A stretch of 64,000 nucleotides of DNA from Lentzea albida (lineage in GTDB: Bacteria; Actinomycetota; Actinomycetes; Mycobacteriales; Pseudonocardiaceae). The stretch is taken from assembly GCF_900111005.1 (NCBI RefSeq), contig NZ_FOFV01000002.1:62001-126000 (forward strand), written 5' to 3'. Position numbers and translations under genes: made by a program. Positions 1 to 8,044 of this stretch are shown piece by piece. The notes below the pieces were generated by a model. It searched no databases, was not told where the DNA came from, and saw only the letters and a program-made list of their open reading frames with translations. Positions within the stretch are counted from its first letter, which is position 1; the number at the start of each line of letters is the position of its first letter.

Positions 1-327
1 ACCGACCGGCTGCTGGTCAGCTGGCGCGTCGACGCCCCGGAGGTCGTCGCCGCGTGCGCCGGGCGGCCGCGGACCGTCAGCGCGACGGGCGTGGTCGGGC
101 TCGGGATCTCCGACGACGGCCTGCCGGTGCGCGGGACGTCGTCGGGCGGCACGGTGCTGGTCGCCGTCCCACCGGACGTCGAGACGCTGCGGGCCACGAA
201 CCCGGCCGCGGCGCACGAATGGCGTCACGCGGTGCGGGACGTGCTCGGCGGGCTGCTCGCCGAGGGCGCCCGCATCACCGGGTTCGACAGGTCGGGCTGG
301 TACGTCGTGGAGAGGAACGGTTCGTGA
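1..327 (+). CDS. C-terminal part of a GNAT-superfamily N-acyltransferase (COG3375-like), cut by the window start
   Basis: Only the last 108 residues are visible; the frame is open from base 1 (T-D-R-L-L-V-S-W start) to the TGA at 325-327. The 'DRLLVSW' segment and the closing 'WYVVER' strand look like the COG3375 group of predicted GNAT acyltransferases. Genes of this group are commonly found beside N-acylamino acid racemases, where the acyltransferase succinylates D-amino acids. The stop codon overlaps the GTG start of the racemase-like gene (GTGA), so the two are translationally coupled. The acetyl-CoA-binding core lies outside the window, so the family call rests on the tail and the context. 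Confidence 0.6.
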   Translation, partial: TDRLLVSWRVDAPEVVAACAGRPRTVSATGVVGLGISDDGLPVRGTSSGGTVLVAVPPDVETLRATNPAAAHEWRHAVRDVLGGLLAEGARITGFDRSGWYVVERNGS

Positions 328-1427
328 AACTGGACGGGGTCGAGCTCCGCTGGGTCGAGATGCCGCTGAGGTCGCCGTTCCGCACCTCCTTCGGCACCCA
401 GACCGTGCGGCAGCTGTTGCTGCTGCGGGCGGTCGCGGACGAGGGCGAGGGCTGGGGCGAGTGCGTCGCGATGTCCGAGCCGGTGTACTCCTCGGAGTAC
501 CAGGAGGGCTGCGCGGACGTGCTGCGGCGCTACCTCGTGCCCGCGCTGACGGGTGAGGTCGACGGCATCTCCGTGGTGCCGCGGCTGAAGAAGTACTACG
601 GCCACCGGATGGCCAAGGCGGCACTGGAGATGGCGGTGCTCGACGCCGAACTGCGCGCGCGTGGCGTGTCGTTCGGCCGTGAGCTCGGCGCCACGCGCGA
701 CCGGGTGCCGTGCGGGGTGTCGGTCGGGATCATGAACTCGATCCCGGAGCTGCTGGACGCCGTCGGCGGCTACCTCGGCGAGGGGTACGTGCGGATCAAG
801 CTGAAGATCGAGCCGGGCTGGGACGTCGAGCCCGTGCGGGCCGTGCGCGAGCGGTTCGGTGACGAGGTGCTGCTGCAGGTCGACGCGAACACCGCCTACG
901 CGCTCGCCGACGCACGGCACCTGGCGAGGCTCGACCCGTTCGACCTGCTGCTGATCGAACAGCCGCTGGACGAGGAGGAACTGCTCGCCCACGCCGAGCT
1001 CGCGAAGGTCGTCCAGACGCCGATCTGCCTGGACGAGTCGATCACCTCGGCGTCCTCGGCCGCGGACGCGATCAGGCTCGGCGCGTGCCAGATCGTCAAC
1101 ATCAAGCCCGGCAGGGTCGGCGGGTACCTGGAGGCGCGGCGCATCCACGACGTCTGCGCCGCGAACAACATCGCGGCCTGGTGCGGCGGGATGCTCGAGA
1201 CCGGCATCGGCAGGGCGGCGAACGTGGCGCTGGCGGCGTTGCCCGGCTGCACGCTGCCCGGCGACACCTCGGCGTCCGACCGCTACTACAAGCTCGACGT
1301 CACCGAGCCTTTCGTGCTCGACGACGGCCACCTGACCGTGCCGGCAGGGCCCGGACTCGGCGTGACGCCGCTGCCGGAGGCGTTGGAGGAGGTCACGGTG
1401 AAGACGGAGTGGATTCCGCTGGCGTGA
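324..1427 (+). CDS. menC: o-succinylbenzoate synthase / N-succinylamino acid racemase (enolase superfamily)
   Basis: A 367-residue enolase-superfamily enzyme of the MLE subgroup. The acid/base and metal residues are all present: the KxK motif in 'IKLKIEPG', metal ligands in 'LQVDAN', 'LLIEQPL' and 'CLDES', and the second catalytic lysine in 'NIKPGRVGG'. GTG at 324 is chosen because it is preceded by a GAGAGGAACGG ribosome-binding region and the mature protein begins with the usual capping-domain strand. The family is promiscuous: OSBS makes o-succinylbenzoate for menaquinone, NSAR racemises N-succinylamino acids. Coupling to a GNAT acyltransferase, with no other men genes in view, favours the racemase role (D- to L-amino acid conversion). 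That role is inference. Confidence 0.88.
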   Translation: MKLDGVELRWVEMPLRSPFRTSFGTQTVRQLLLLRAVADEGEGWGECVAMSEPVYSSEYQEGCADVLRRYLVPALTGEVDGISVVPRLKKYYGHRMAKAALEMAVLDAELRARGVSFGRELGATRDRVPCGVSVGIMNSIPELLDAVGGYLGEGYVRIKLKIEPGWDVEPVRAVRERFGDEVLLQVDANTAYALADARHLARLDPFDLLLIEQPLDEEELLAHAELAKVVQTPICLDESITSASSAADAIRLGACQIVNIKPGRVGGYLEARRIHDVCAANNIAAWCGGMLETGIGRAANVALAALPGCTLPGDTSASDRYYKLDVTEPFVLDDGHLTVPAGPGLGVTPLPEALEEVTVKTEWIPLA

Positions 1428-1432
1428 CAGCC

Positions 1433-1471
1433 GCGCCGGCCTGCGGAAGTACCACTCCCGCAGGCCGGCGC
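1433..1471. terminator. Strong hairpin between convergent genes
   Basis: A perfect 14-bp inverted repeat (arms 1433-1446 and 1458-1471, GCGCCGGCCTGCGG and its complement) with an 11-nt loop. It sits just after the racemase stop codon and just before the tail of the convergent PPOX gene, so it can end transcription from both sides. There is no clear T-tract on either strand, as is common in high-GC actinobacteria. Confidence 0.7.
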
Positions 1472-1484
1472 CGCCCGGCTCACG

Positions 1485-1877
1485 TCAGGGCGTGTGCACG
1501 CGGTCGACCTCGATGGTGAGCACGACCCGCTGCTGCGCACCGCCGCCGAACCCGGGATAGGGCCGGCCGAGGTACTTCTCGGACAACTCGTCGATGTGCT
1601 CGCGAGCGCCGTCCTCGGTGATGTCCACGACGCTGCCGCGCAGGGCCCAGTAGCGGGAGGGAGCGGCGGGGTCGGCGATGCCGAGGGCGACCCGCTGGTC
1701 GCGGCGGACGTTGCGGGTCTTCTGGTGGGTGTCGACCGTGTTGACGAGCACGTGCACGCCGTCGGTGCCCGCCCAGGTCTGGGAGATCTGCGGCGACCCG
1801 TCCGGCATGAGCGTGGACACGAAGCAGATGGCCTTCGCGTTGAGGACGTCGATCAGGTCGTCGGACAGAGCCGTCAT
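1485..1877 (-). CDS. PPOX-class (pyridoxamine 5'-phosphate oxidase-like) flavin/F420-dependent reductase
   Basis: A 130-residue split-barrel protein of the usual length for the small PPOX/F420-dependent family. The N-terminal 'KAICFVSTLMPDGSPQISQTW' region and the later 'NVRRDQRVALGIADP' and 'YWALRGSVVDI' strands match the flavin-binding barrel of this group. Such enzymes reduce small enones or biliverdin-like substrates using F420 or flavin cofactors. It lies 10 bp downstream of a TetR gene on the same strand and is probably co-transcribed with it, opposite a divergent epoxide hydrolase. This suggests a xenobiotic-response unit. Substrate and cofactor cannot be told from sequence alone. Confidence 0.85.
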   Translation of the reverse strand: MTALSDDLIDVLNAKAICFVSTLMPDGSPQISQTWAGTDGVHVLVNTVDTHQKTRNVRRDQRVALGIADPAAPSRYWALRGSVVDITEDGAREHIDELSEKYLGRPYPGFGGGAQQRVVLTIEVDRVHTP

Positions 1878-1887
1878 GGGTGGTCCT

Positions 1888-2517
1888 TCACTTCGTCTGG
1901 TCGTTGTACAGGTGGTCGATGACCGTCTCGTCCGGCTGGTCGCCGGACAGGTCGGCGTGGCGCAGGCCCGTCAGGGCGATCCGCAGCGCACGGCGCCACA
2001 GCTGCGGAGCGTGCTCGCGGGAGGCGTCCATGACGCTGCCCACCATCACGTGCACCGCGGCGAAGTCCGAGGGCGTCGCCCCGGCCGGCAGCTGTCCTGC
2101 CCGAACTGCCCGGTCGACGAGGCCGGCGACCAGTGGCGTCATCTGCTCGTGCGCCCGTTGCACCAGTTCGCTGGCCTGGTGGCGGCTTCGGAGCAACTCC
2201 CCCAGTCCTCGGCTCTGCGCCTCGATCTCGAGCTGCCGTTCGAGGAACCAGGCGAGCCCGGCCCACGCGTCGTCGTACCGCGAGGCCTGCACGGCGAGGT
2301 CCGTGACGGTGTCGATGTGCTCGCTGAACAGGGCGTTCAGCAGGTCCTGCCGCTCGGGGAAGCGGCGGTACACCGTGCCCATCCCGGTGCCCGCGGCCCG
2401 AGCGATGTCCTCGTAGGAGACGTCCAGCCCTTGTGAGGCCATGAGCTCACCGGCGGTGCGCAGCAACAGCTGGCGGTTGCGCTCGGCGTCGCGGCGCAGA
2501 GGAGGAGAGGCGTCCAT
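1888..2517 (-). CDS. TetR-family transcriptional regulator
   Basis: A 209-residue TetR protein. The N-terminal helix-turn-helix is clear (about residues 10-60: 'LLLRTAGELMASQGLDVSYEDIARAAGTGMGTVYRRFPERQDLL'), followed by an all-helical ligand domain. I start it at ATG 2517 (MDASPPL) rather than at an upstream GTG at 2574, because the longer version would run straight through a perfect inverted repeat that looks like the operator. It is divergent from the epoxide hydrolase gene and upstream of the PPOX gene, so it probably represses both and itself. Confidence 0.9.
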   Translation of the reverse strand: MDASPPLRRDAERNRQLLLRTAGELMASQGLDVSYEDIARAAGTGMGTVYRRFPERQDLLNALFSEHIDTVTDLAVQASRYDDAWAGLAWFLERQLEIEAQSRGLGELLRSRHQASELVQRAHEQMTPLVAGLVDRAVRAGQLPAGATPSDFAAVHVMVGSVMDASREHAPQLWRRALRIALTGLRHADLSGDQPDETVIDHLYNDQTK

Positions 2518-2536
2518 CACGGACACGACCGTAGTC

Positions 2537-2576
2537 AAGTGGAAGAGAAATTCCAAGTTGAAGAACTCTTCCACTT
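2537..2576. promoter_or_regulatory. Inverted repeat, probable TetR operator between divergent genes
   Basis: Perfect 11-bp arms AAGTGGAAGAG (2537-2547) and CTCTTCCACTT (2566-2576), separated by 18 bp. A nested shorter repeat TGGAA-N6-TTCCA occupies 2540-2555. The element lies between the TetR start (2517) and the epoxide hydrolase start (2624), where a TetR protein would block both promoters. The arm sequence and location are seen; the binding protein is inferred. Confidence 0.65.
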
Positions 2577-2623
2577 CTGCCTACGATCATGCCGTCCCTC
2601 CCCTGATCCCACGGAGCACTCCT

Positions 2624-3799
2624 GTGTCCTTCACGCCTGCCCACGACGCGGTGGAACCGTTCCCGATCTCCGTGCCCGACGCCGATCTGGTGGACCTGCG
2701 CAACCGCCTGGCCGCGACCCGGTGGCCGGACCGCGAGACCGTCCCCGACAGCCGCCAGGGGCCGCGGCTCGACCGGATCCGGGACCTGTGCGCGCACTGG
2801 GCCACCGGGTACGACTGGCGGCGCGCCGAGCGGGACATCAACGCCCTCGGCTCGTTCCGCACCGCGATCGACGGGATCGACGTCCACTTCCTGCACGTCA
2901 GGTCCGCCGAGCCGCACGCGGTTCCCCTGCTGCTGTGCCACGGCTGGCCCGGCTCGATCCTCGAGTTCCGCCGCCTGGCGGGCCCGCTGACGGATCCGGC
3001 CGCACACGGCGGCGACGCCCGCGACGCGTTCCACGTGGTGATCCCCTCGATGCCGGGCTTCGGCTTCTCCGGCAAGCCGGCCTCGACCGGCTGGAACACC
3101 GCGCGCATCGCCGACGCGTGGATCACCCTCATGCGCCGCCTGGGCTACGGGAGCTTCTTCGCCCAGGGCGGCGACTGGGGCGCCGCCGTCGTGGAGCAGA
3201 TCACCCGCAGGGCGCCCGAGTCGTGCCTGGGCGCGCACTTCAACCTGCCACTGGTGTTCCCCACCGCGCAGGAACGGAACGAGGCGACCGCGGAAGAGCG
3301 ACAGATGATCGCTCGCGCCCAGCACTACCAGGACCGGCAGAGCGCGTACGCCCGCGAGCAGGCGACCCGGCCGCAGACGATCGGGTACTCGCTCGCGGAC
3401 TCGCCGGCCGGGCTCGCCGCCTGGATCTACACGCTCTTCCAGGACGTCACCGACAGCGGTGGCGACCCCGAGACCGTCCTCGACCGCGACGACATCCTCG
3501 ACGACGTGATGCTCTACTGGCTGCCCAACGCTGCGGCGTCCTCCGCCCGGCTGTACTGGGAGGAGGACTTCGGCGGCGCCGTGCCGGCCTCGCAGCCGAA
3601 CCCCGTGCCCGCCGGGTTCAGCATCTTCCCCGGCGAGGCCGTGCAGGCCTCCCGGCGTTGGCTCGAACGCCGCTACGAGAGCGTGCTGCACTACGCCCAG
3701 CTCGACCGCGGCGGTCACTTCGCCGCGCTCGAGCAACCGGAGGTCCTCACCGAGGAGATCCGGAAGACCTTCCGCTCACTGCGGAGTTCCCGGTCGTGA
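2624..3799 (+). CDS. Epoxide hydrolase (EHN domain, alpha/beta hydrolase fold)
   Basis: A 391-residue protein with the N-terminal EHN region typical of microsomal-type epoxide hydrolases ('FPISVPDADLVDLRNRLAATRWPD'), followed by the hydrolase core. The oxyanion motif HGWPGS is near residue 106, the nucleophile Asp near 184 in 'QGGDWGA', and the catalytic His in 'GGHFAALEQPE' at the C-terminus. It opens epoxides to trans-diols in the cytoplasm. GTG at 2624 is preferred because GGAG lies 7 bp upstream; an earlier in-frame start would overlap the TetR gene. It is divergent from TetR/PPOX and probably under the same repressor. Confidence 0.9.
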   Translation: MSFTPAHDAVEPFPISVPDADLVDLRNRLAATRWPDRETVPDSRQGPRLDRIRDLCAHWATGYDWRRAERDINALGSFRTAIDGIDVHFLHVRSAEPHAVPLLLCHGWPGSILEFRRLAGPLTDPAAHGGDARDAFHVVIPSMPGFGFSGKPASTGWNTARIADAWITLMRRLGYGSFFAQGGDWGAAVVEQITRRAPESCLGAHFNLPLVFPTAQERNEATAEERQMIARAQHYQDRQSAYAREQATRPQTIGYSLADSPAGLAAWIYTLFQDVTDSGGDPETVLDRDDILDDVMLYWLPNAAASSARLYWEEDFGGAVPASQPNPVPAGFSIFPGEAVQASRRWLERRYESVLHYAQLDRGGHFAALEQPEVLTEEIRKTFRSLRSSRS

Positions 3800-3834
3800 T
3801 GTGTCCACAGAGGACATGATCGGCCTGCACGAGG

Positions 3835-5073
3835 TCACGGCCCGGATGCTCGGCCGACGATCTCGACCGCGGTGGCGATGCCGTCCTCGGCGGTGATCCG
3901 ACCACCCAGCGCAGCGGCGCGCTCGCGCATGCCGCGGTCCGTGAGAGTGGTCTGCAGTGCGGTGGCCAGCGACTGCTCGGACAGCGCCGACCGAGGCAGT
4001 GGACGCGGACCGACGCCGAGCGCGGCGATCCTGTTGCCCCAGAACGGCTGGTCGACTCCATGTGGCACCACGACGGAGGGGACGCCGGCGCGTGCGGCTG
4101 CCGCCGTGGTGCCGGCACCGCCGTGGTGCACCACCGCCGCGACTCTCGGGAACAGCCACGAATGCGGTACCTGGTCGACGACGAGCACGTCGTCGCCGTC
4201 GGCGACGTCCTGCATGCCGCCCCATCCGGTGAGCAGGACGGCACGCACCCCCGCCCGGCGGACCGCCCCGGTCACCAGCCGGGCGGTCGCCGCGGGGTCC
4301 GCGCCCACCATGCTGCCGAAGCCGATGCACACGGCGGGCTCGCCCTCGGCCAGGAACCGCTCGAGCTCCTCCGGCGGGGTCCAGCCGGGGTCCTCGGGCA
4401 GGAACCAGTAGCCGGTGACGTTCCAGTCCGCGGGCGCGGACACCAGGTGCCGGCTGAACCCGTAGAGCGGGGGTGACCCGAGCTCCGGACGAGGCCGGCG
4501 CCGGGGAAGGCCGAGGACCTCGGTGCGCACGGCGCGGGACACAGCGCGGAACGGCATGGTGAGCGCGGCCTCGGTGATCGCGGAACCGACCAGGTTGCCC
4601 GCTCTGCCCGTCCAGGCGGGCATCCACGGCGTCAGCACGCCGGGCAGCGCGGAGGACACCAGCCCCACCGGGTGCAGGTGCGCGTGCACGAACGGCACAC
4701 CGAGCCGCTCGGCCACGTCCTGCCCCAGCACGGCTCCCCCGATCCCGCCCATCAGGACGTCACTGCCCTCGGCGTGGCCGAGCAGCTCACGGGCCTGCAC
4801 GACCGACTGCTCGACGAGTCGCGCGCGCATCCCCCTGGGCACCACGCCACCGGAGAAGTCCATCTCGGCCGCGGCACGCGCGGCCTCGTCCATCCGTCCG
4901 GTCAGCGGCGCGGCGTCCAGTCCCATGCCGGTCAGCCAGCCGGTGAAGTCCTCCGGTGCCACGACCCGCACCGCGTGGCCCGCTCGCGTCAAACCGAGCG
5001 CGAGAGCCGCATAGGGCTGGACACCACCTCGGGTGTCGACAGCGACGACACAGATCTGCACGACGTCCTCCAT
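3835..5073 (-). CDS. GT1-family (UGT/Gtf-like) glycosyltransferase
   Basis: A 412-residue GT-B fold glycosyltransferase. The N-terminal acceptor half begins 'ICVVAVDTRGGVQPYAALALGL', as in Gtf and sterol-glucosyltransferase-like enzymes. The C-terminal nucleotide-sugar half carries 'CIGFGSM', the donor-site 'VVHHGGAGTTAAAARAGVP' and 'PHGVDQPFWGNR', which are hallmarks of the family. I use ATG 5073 (MEDVVQI). It is divergent from a TetR gene, with a palindrome overlapping its start codon, so it is probably induced by a small molecule. An antibiotic- or sterol-modifying (detoxifying) role is plausible but not shown. Confidence 0.88.
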   Translation of the reverse strand: MEDVVQICVVAVDTRGGVQPYAALALGLTRAGHAVRVVAPEDFTGWLTGMGLDAAPLTGRMDEAARAAAEMDFSGGVVPRGMRARLVEQSVVQARELLGHAEGSDVLMGGIGGAVLGQDVAERLGVPFVHAHLHPVGLVSSALPGVLTPWMPAWTGRAGNLVGSAITEAALTMPFRAVSRAVRTEVLGLPRRRPRPELGSPPLYGFSRHLVSAPADWNVTGYWFLPEDPGWTPPEELERFLAEGEPAVCIGFGSMVGADPAATARLVTGAVRRAGVRAVLLTGWGGMQDVADGDDVLVVDQVPHSWLFPRVAAVVHHGGAGTTAAAARAGVPSVVVPHGVDQPFWGNRIAALGVGPRPLPRSALSEQSLATALQTTLTDRGMRERAAALGGRITAEDGIATAVEIVGRASGP

Positions 5074-5092
5074 TGCAACTTGTTGTTGCAAT
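5072..5092. promoter_or_regulatory. Perfect palindromic operator overlapping the glycosyltransferase start
   Basis: Arms ATTGCAAC (5072-5079) and GTTGCAAT (5085-5092) around a 5-bp centre. The left arm covers the start codon of the minus-strand glycosyltransferase, so bound repressor would block initiation. It shares the GCAAC/GTTGC core with the second palindrome at 5118-5132, which supports one regulator binding both, probably the divergent TetR. Confidence 0.65.
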
Positions 5093-5117
5093 AATAACCG
5101 CGTCCGTCGACTCGTTC

Positions 5118-5132
5118 GCAACTGCGAGTTGC
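5118..5132. promoter_or_regulatory. Second palindromic operator of the TetR/glycosyltransferase intergenic region
   Basis: A perfect 6-bp inverted repeat GCAACT-GCG-AGTTGC. It lies 25 bp from the first palindrome and about 60 bp upstream of the TetR start (5194). Two related half-sites between divergent genes fit cooperative repression and autoregulation. Confidence 0.55.
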
Positions 5133-5193
5133 AATGTGGGCGGCTGCGGGATACTGATCAGCGACGAGCAGCACGGCCGAATCGGAGCACGAC

Positions 5194-5796
5194 ATGAGCA
5201 GCGGCGATCCCGGCGCTCCACGACGGCGTGACGCCGGCCGCCCTCGTGGCGCGTCCGTGGTGGCGGCGATCCTCACGGCCGTGCGCGCCGAACTCGCCGA
5301 GACCGGGTTCGAAGGGCTGAGCGTCGACCGGGTGGCACGGCGCGCCGAGGTGAACAAGACCAGCGTCTACCGGCGCTGGCCCACCAAGGAGGCACTGGTG
5401 GCGGCCGCCATGGACGGGCTGCGCACCGACTTCGCCGACAGCCCCGACACCGGCAGCCTGCGCGGCGACCTCCACGCCCTCGTCACCCCCATCGCCGAAC
5501 TCCTGTCCCAGGCCGAAGGCACCGCACTGGCGCGAGCCGCGATCAGCTCCGGCGCCGCGAGCGACATCGCCGCTCTCGCCGCCCACCGGCTCTCCGAGCA
5601 GACGACACAGGTGCTCACCTTGGTCGAACGAGCTCGCGCTCGCGGTGAGTGGCGCGAGGACGCCGACCCGCGACAGGTCATCTTCACGCTGGTCGGCGCC
5701 CTGTTGCACCGAGTGCTCCTGGAACACGACGACCCCACGGGCCCCTGGCTGGACTCCTTGATCGACCTCGTGCACCGCGGCGTCGCCCCGAGCTGA
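5194..5796 (+). CDS. TetR-family transcriptional regulator
   Basis: A 200-residue TetR protein with a helix-turn-helix at about residues 20-66 ('VVAAILTAVRAELAETGFEGLSVDRVARRAEVNKTSVYRRWPTKEAL') and a C-terminal domain of the TetR_C_11 type ('RGDLHALVTPIAELL', 'REDADPRQVIFTLVGALLHRVLL'). It is divergent from the glycosyltransferase gene, with two GCAAC-core palindromes in between, and is the obvious candidate to bind them. Confidence 0.92.
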   Translation: MSSGDPGAPRRRDAGRPRGASVVAAILTAVRAELAETGFEGLSVDRVARRAEVNKTSVYRRWPTKEALVAAAMDGLRTDFADSPDTGSLRGDLHALVTPIAELLSQAEGTALARAAISSGAASDIAALAAHRLSEQTTQVLTLVERARARGEWREDADPRQVIFTLVGALLHRVLLEHDDPTGPWLDSLIDLVHRGVAPS

Positions 5797-5877
5797 CCGG
5801 CCTCGCTTCCGATTCCCGGGCACGGCGGTGCGCGGGAGGAGGACGAAGCAGGCATCGTCGCCCGCCGAGCAGTCAGG

Positions 5878-6672
5878 TCATGCGACGACCGGCCTCCGCA
5901 GCCGGAACCACGTGGTGGCCGCCGCCACGAGCAGCAGCGCCGCGGCCGCGATGACCGAGAGCACCGGCTGCTGCGCGTCCGCGGTGGCGATCACCACCGC
6001 GACGAGTGCCCAGACGACCGCGAGACCGTAGGACAGCAGGCCGGACGTGCGCCACAGCAACGCCACGGCGGTCGCGGTCGCACCCGCGAGGATCGCGATC
6101 TGCCCGGTCACACCGGCGGGACCGTCGATCGGCGCTCCGCTCTCGGTGAGCGCGGTGGTGAGGTTGACCCAGATGGCCACGCTGCTCCAGCCGGTGTAGA
6201 CGCCCAGCATCGACCACAGCAGCGCTCGTGGGGCCCGGTGCCACCCCGTGATCTCGGCACGATGGCGTACCGCGATGTTCAACGCTGTGAGCAACCCGAT
6301 CAGCATCACGACGAACACGGCCACCGTCGACCACACGGGCTCCACCTCCGCCGCGACGAGCCACGCGGTGAAGCCGGCGAACACCACGGACAGCGGCCGT
6401 GCCAGCCGATCGCGGAGCTGCTGTCCCGGAGACCGGGTCACCAGGGCCCAGACCGCGTACGCGAGGCACAGGACCTCGACCAGGCCCCAGATCGAGAACG
6501 CGTAGCCCGCCGGCACGATCGGTGGCTCACCGGCACGGTCGGAGGTCGTGAACGCTCCCCCACCGAGTGCCGACACCAGCAACGGGCTCACGACCTGCCC
6601 CAGCGCCAGCACGACCAGCACGACCCGCCACACCAGCCCTGTGCGCCCACCCAGTCCCGCAGTCGACACCAC
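5878..6672 (-). CDS. TspO/MBR-like tryptophan-rich membrane protein
   Basis: A membrane protein of about 264 residues with several hydrophobic segments. The 'PAGYAFSIWGLVEVLCLAYAVW' region resembles the conserved segment of TspO-like tryptophan-rich sensory proteins, though the protein is longer than classical five-helix TspO (about 160 residues). I start at GTG 6672 because GGGAGG sits 6 bp upstream; an ATG at 6708 has no such site. TspO relatives bind porphyrins or sterols; whether this longer version does so is unknown. Confidence 0.65.
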   Translation of the reverse strand: MVSTAGLGGRTGLVWRVVLVVLALGQVVSPLLVSALGGGAFTTSDRAGEPPIVPAGYAFSIWGLVEVLCLAYAVWALVTRSPGQQLRDRLARPLSVVFAGFTAWLVAAEVEPVWSTVAVFVVMLIGLLTALNIAVRHRAEITGWHRAPRALLWSMLGVYTGWSSVAIWVNLTTALTESGAPIDGPAGVTGQIAILAGATATAVALLWRTSGLLSYGLAVVWALVAVVIATADAQQPVLSVIAAAALLLVAAATTWFRLRRPVVA

Positions 6673-6832
6673 GATCTTCCTCCCGCTTCGCGAGCCGCCC
6701 GGCAGCACCTCACCTCAATCGTGGTGGTGCCGCGCGCGACCTGCACGACGAGCGAGGTGGTCACCAGGTCTCGGACAGGAGCAGCCGGTCCGGAACCGAT
6801 CCTTCCCAGGCGCGCGGACAACGGAGTGACCG

Positions 6833-8014
6833 TCACCCCGCCAGTTCGCGCTCGAGCGGCGTGCGCATCCGCGGTACCACCCCAACCCCGCCCAACCACG
6901 TCGAGCAGCGCTCCGCGGCCTCGTCCACCCGCTCCTGCTCCTCCGCCGAGACCTCCTCCAGCAACCGGTACACCACCTCGCCGGTCGAACGCTGGGCCCA
7001 GCCACCGACGACGCGGCCGTTCGCCCAGACCGTCGGTCCCACGTTGCCCGCGCGATCGAACAACGCCGCCTTGTGCTCGCCGAGGAACCAGTCGCGGTCC
7101 TGCCAGCCCATCGGTGTCGGGTCCATGCTCGGCAGCAATGCCGCCCACGGCTCCGGTGTGGACACCGGTTCCACGTCGTCCTGCAGCACCACGCCCGCGA
7201 CGCCCGCCAGGTCGACCTCCACCGTCGCGAGCCCGGCCAGGGCCTTCCTCGTCCGGCCGACCGTCCACCCCGTCCACCAGCGCAGGTCCGACACCGGTGC
7301 CGGCCCGTACGCGCGCAGCCACGACCGCGCGAGCTCCACTCGCGCCGCGTCGGGTTCCCACGGCCTCAGCCCGTCCGGGATCCAGTCCCGCAGGGCGTGC
7401 CAGACGTACTGCGTGCTCAGCCAGGTGCCGCGCGGCCGGCCGCGGACGATCCGGCCCTCCGCGGCCAGCTGGAACAACACCCGGCTGGTGACGTAGCTGG
7501 TCGCCTCGTAAGGCTTGCCGGGGAACAACTTCAGCTGCTGGCGCAGCCGTGGCTCCGCGGCGCTCAGCTGCTGTGCCGTCGCCGAACCGAGGCCGCGCAG
7601 CACGCCTTCTGTCGCTCTTTCGACCTCGGCGAGCCACTTCTCCGGCTCCGGGACGTCGTCCGGGTGTCCCTGCCGCGCGAGCTGCTGCACCAGCAGCCGC
7701 CGCTGCTTCGCGGCGACGTCCTCGGAACAACCGTGCTGCACCAGTGCCGCGGTCTCCAGGTCCGTGACGAACACCGTGCGGCGCATGCCGAGCAGCCGAA
7801 GAACCGTGCGCTCCTCGTACAGCGCGCGTTCGACCTCCGCGACCGCCGGCCGGCCGAGCCGGGCAGCCGCGCTGAGGTGCACCGTCGCGGGGTCGGTGGC
7901 GTGCAGGGCGACGACACCCGCGACAGCGTCGCCGACCGTGGCGGCAGACGTGGCCAGGTGGTGGCGGACACCCAGGCGTGCCCGGCGCTGCTCGACACCG
8001 ATCTTCGGTGGCAT
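6833..8014 (-). CDS. Winged-helix HTH_42 protein, AlkZ/YcaQ-like DNA glycosylase family
   Basis: A 393-residue member of the HTH_42 (DUF1006) family, which includes AlkZ and YcaQ, DNA glycosylases that unhook interstrand crosslinks or remove bulky lesions. Family features include 'LGMRRTVFVTDLE', 'LTSRVLFQLAAEGRIVRGRPRGTW'-like wings and 'RTGWTVGRTRKAL'-like segments. The catalytic QxQ/QxD loop of the characterised enzymes is replaced here by 'VALHATDP', so activity may differ. ATG 8014 is chosen because GGGAG lies 5 bp upstream. It sits 30 bp downstream of a DUF1761 gene on the same strand. Confidence 0.78.
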   Translation of the reverse strand: MPPKIGVEQRRARLGVRHHLATSAATVGDAVAGVVALHATDPATVHLSAAARLGRPAVAEVERALYEERTVLRLLGMRRTVFVTDLETAALVQHGCSEDVAAKQRRLLVQQLARQGHPDDVPEPEKWLAEVERATEGVLRGLGSATAQQLSAAEPRLRQQLKLFPGKPYEATSYVTSRVLFQLAAEGRIVRGRPRGTWLSTQYVWHALRDWIPDGLRPWEPDAARVELARSWLRAYGPAPVSDLRWWTGWTVGRTRKALAGLATVEVDLAGVAGVVLQDDVEPVSTPEPWAALLPSMDPTPMGWQDRDWFLGEHKAALFDRAGNVGPTVWANGRVVGGWAQRSTGEVVYRLLEEVSAEEQERVDEAAERCSTWLGGVGVVPRMRTPLERELAG

Positions 8015-8044
8015 CTGTACTCCCGTTGTCACTGAAGGTCGGCG

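Noticed and set aside
3805..3832. Small hairpin TGTCC-N5-GGACA between the epoxide hydrolase and glycosyltransferase genes
   Set aside because: Five-bp stem only; too weak to call as a terminator.
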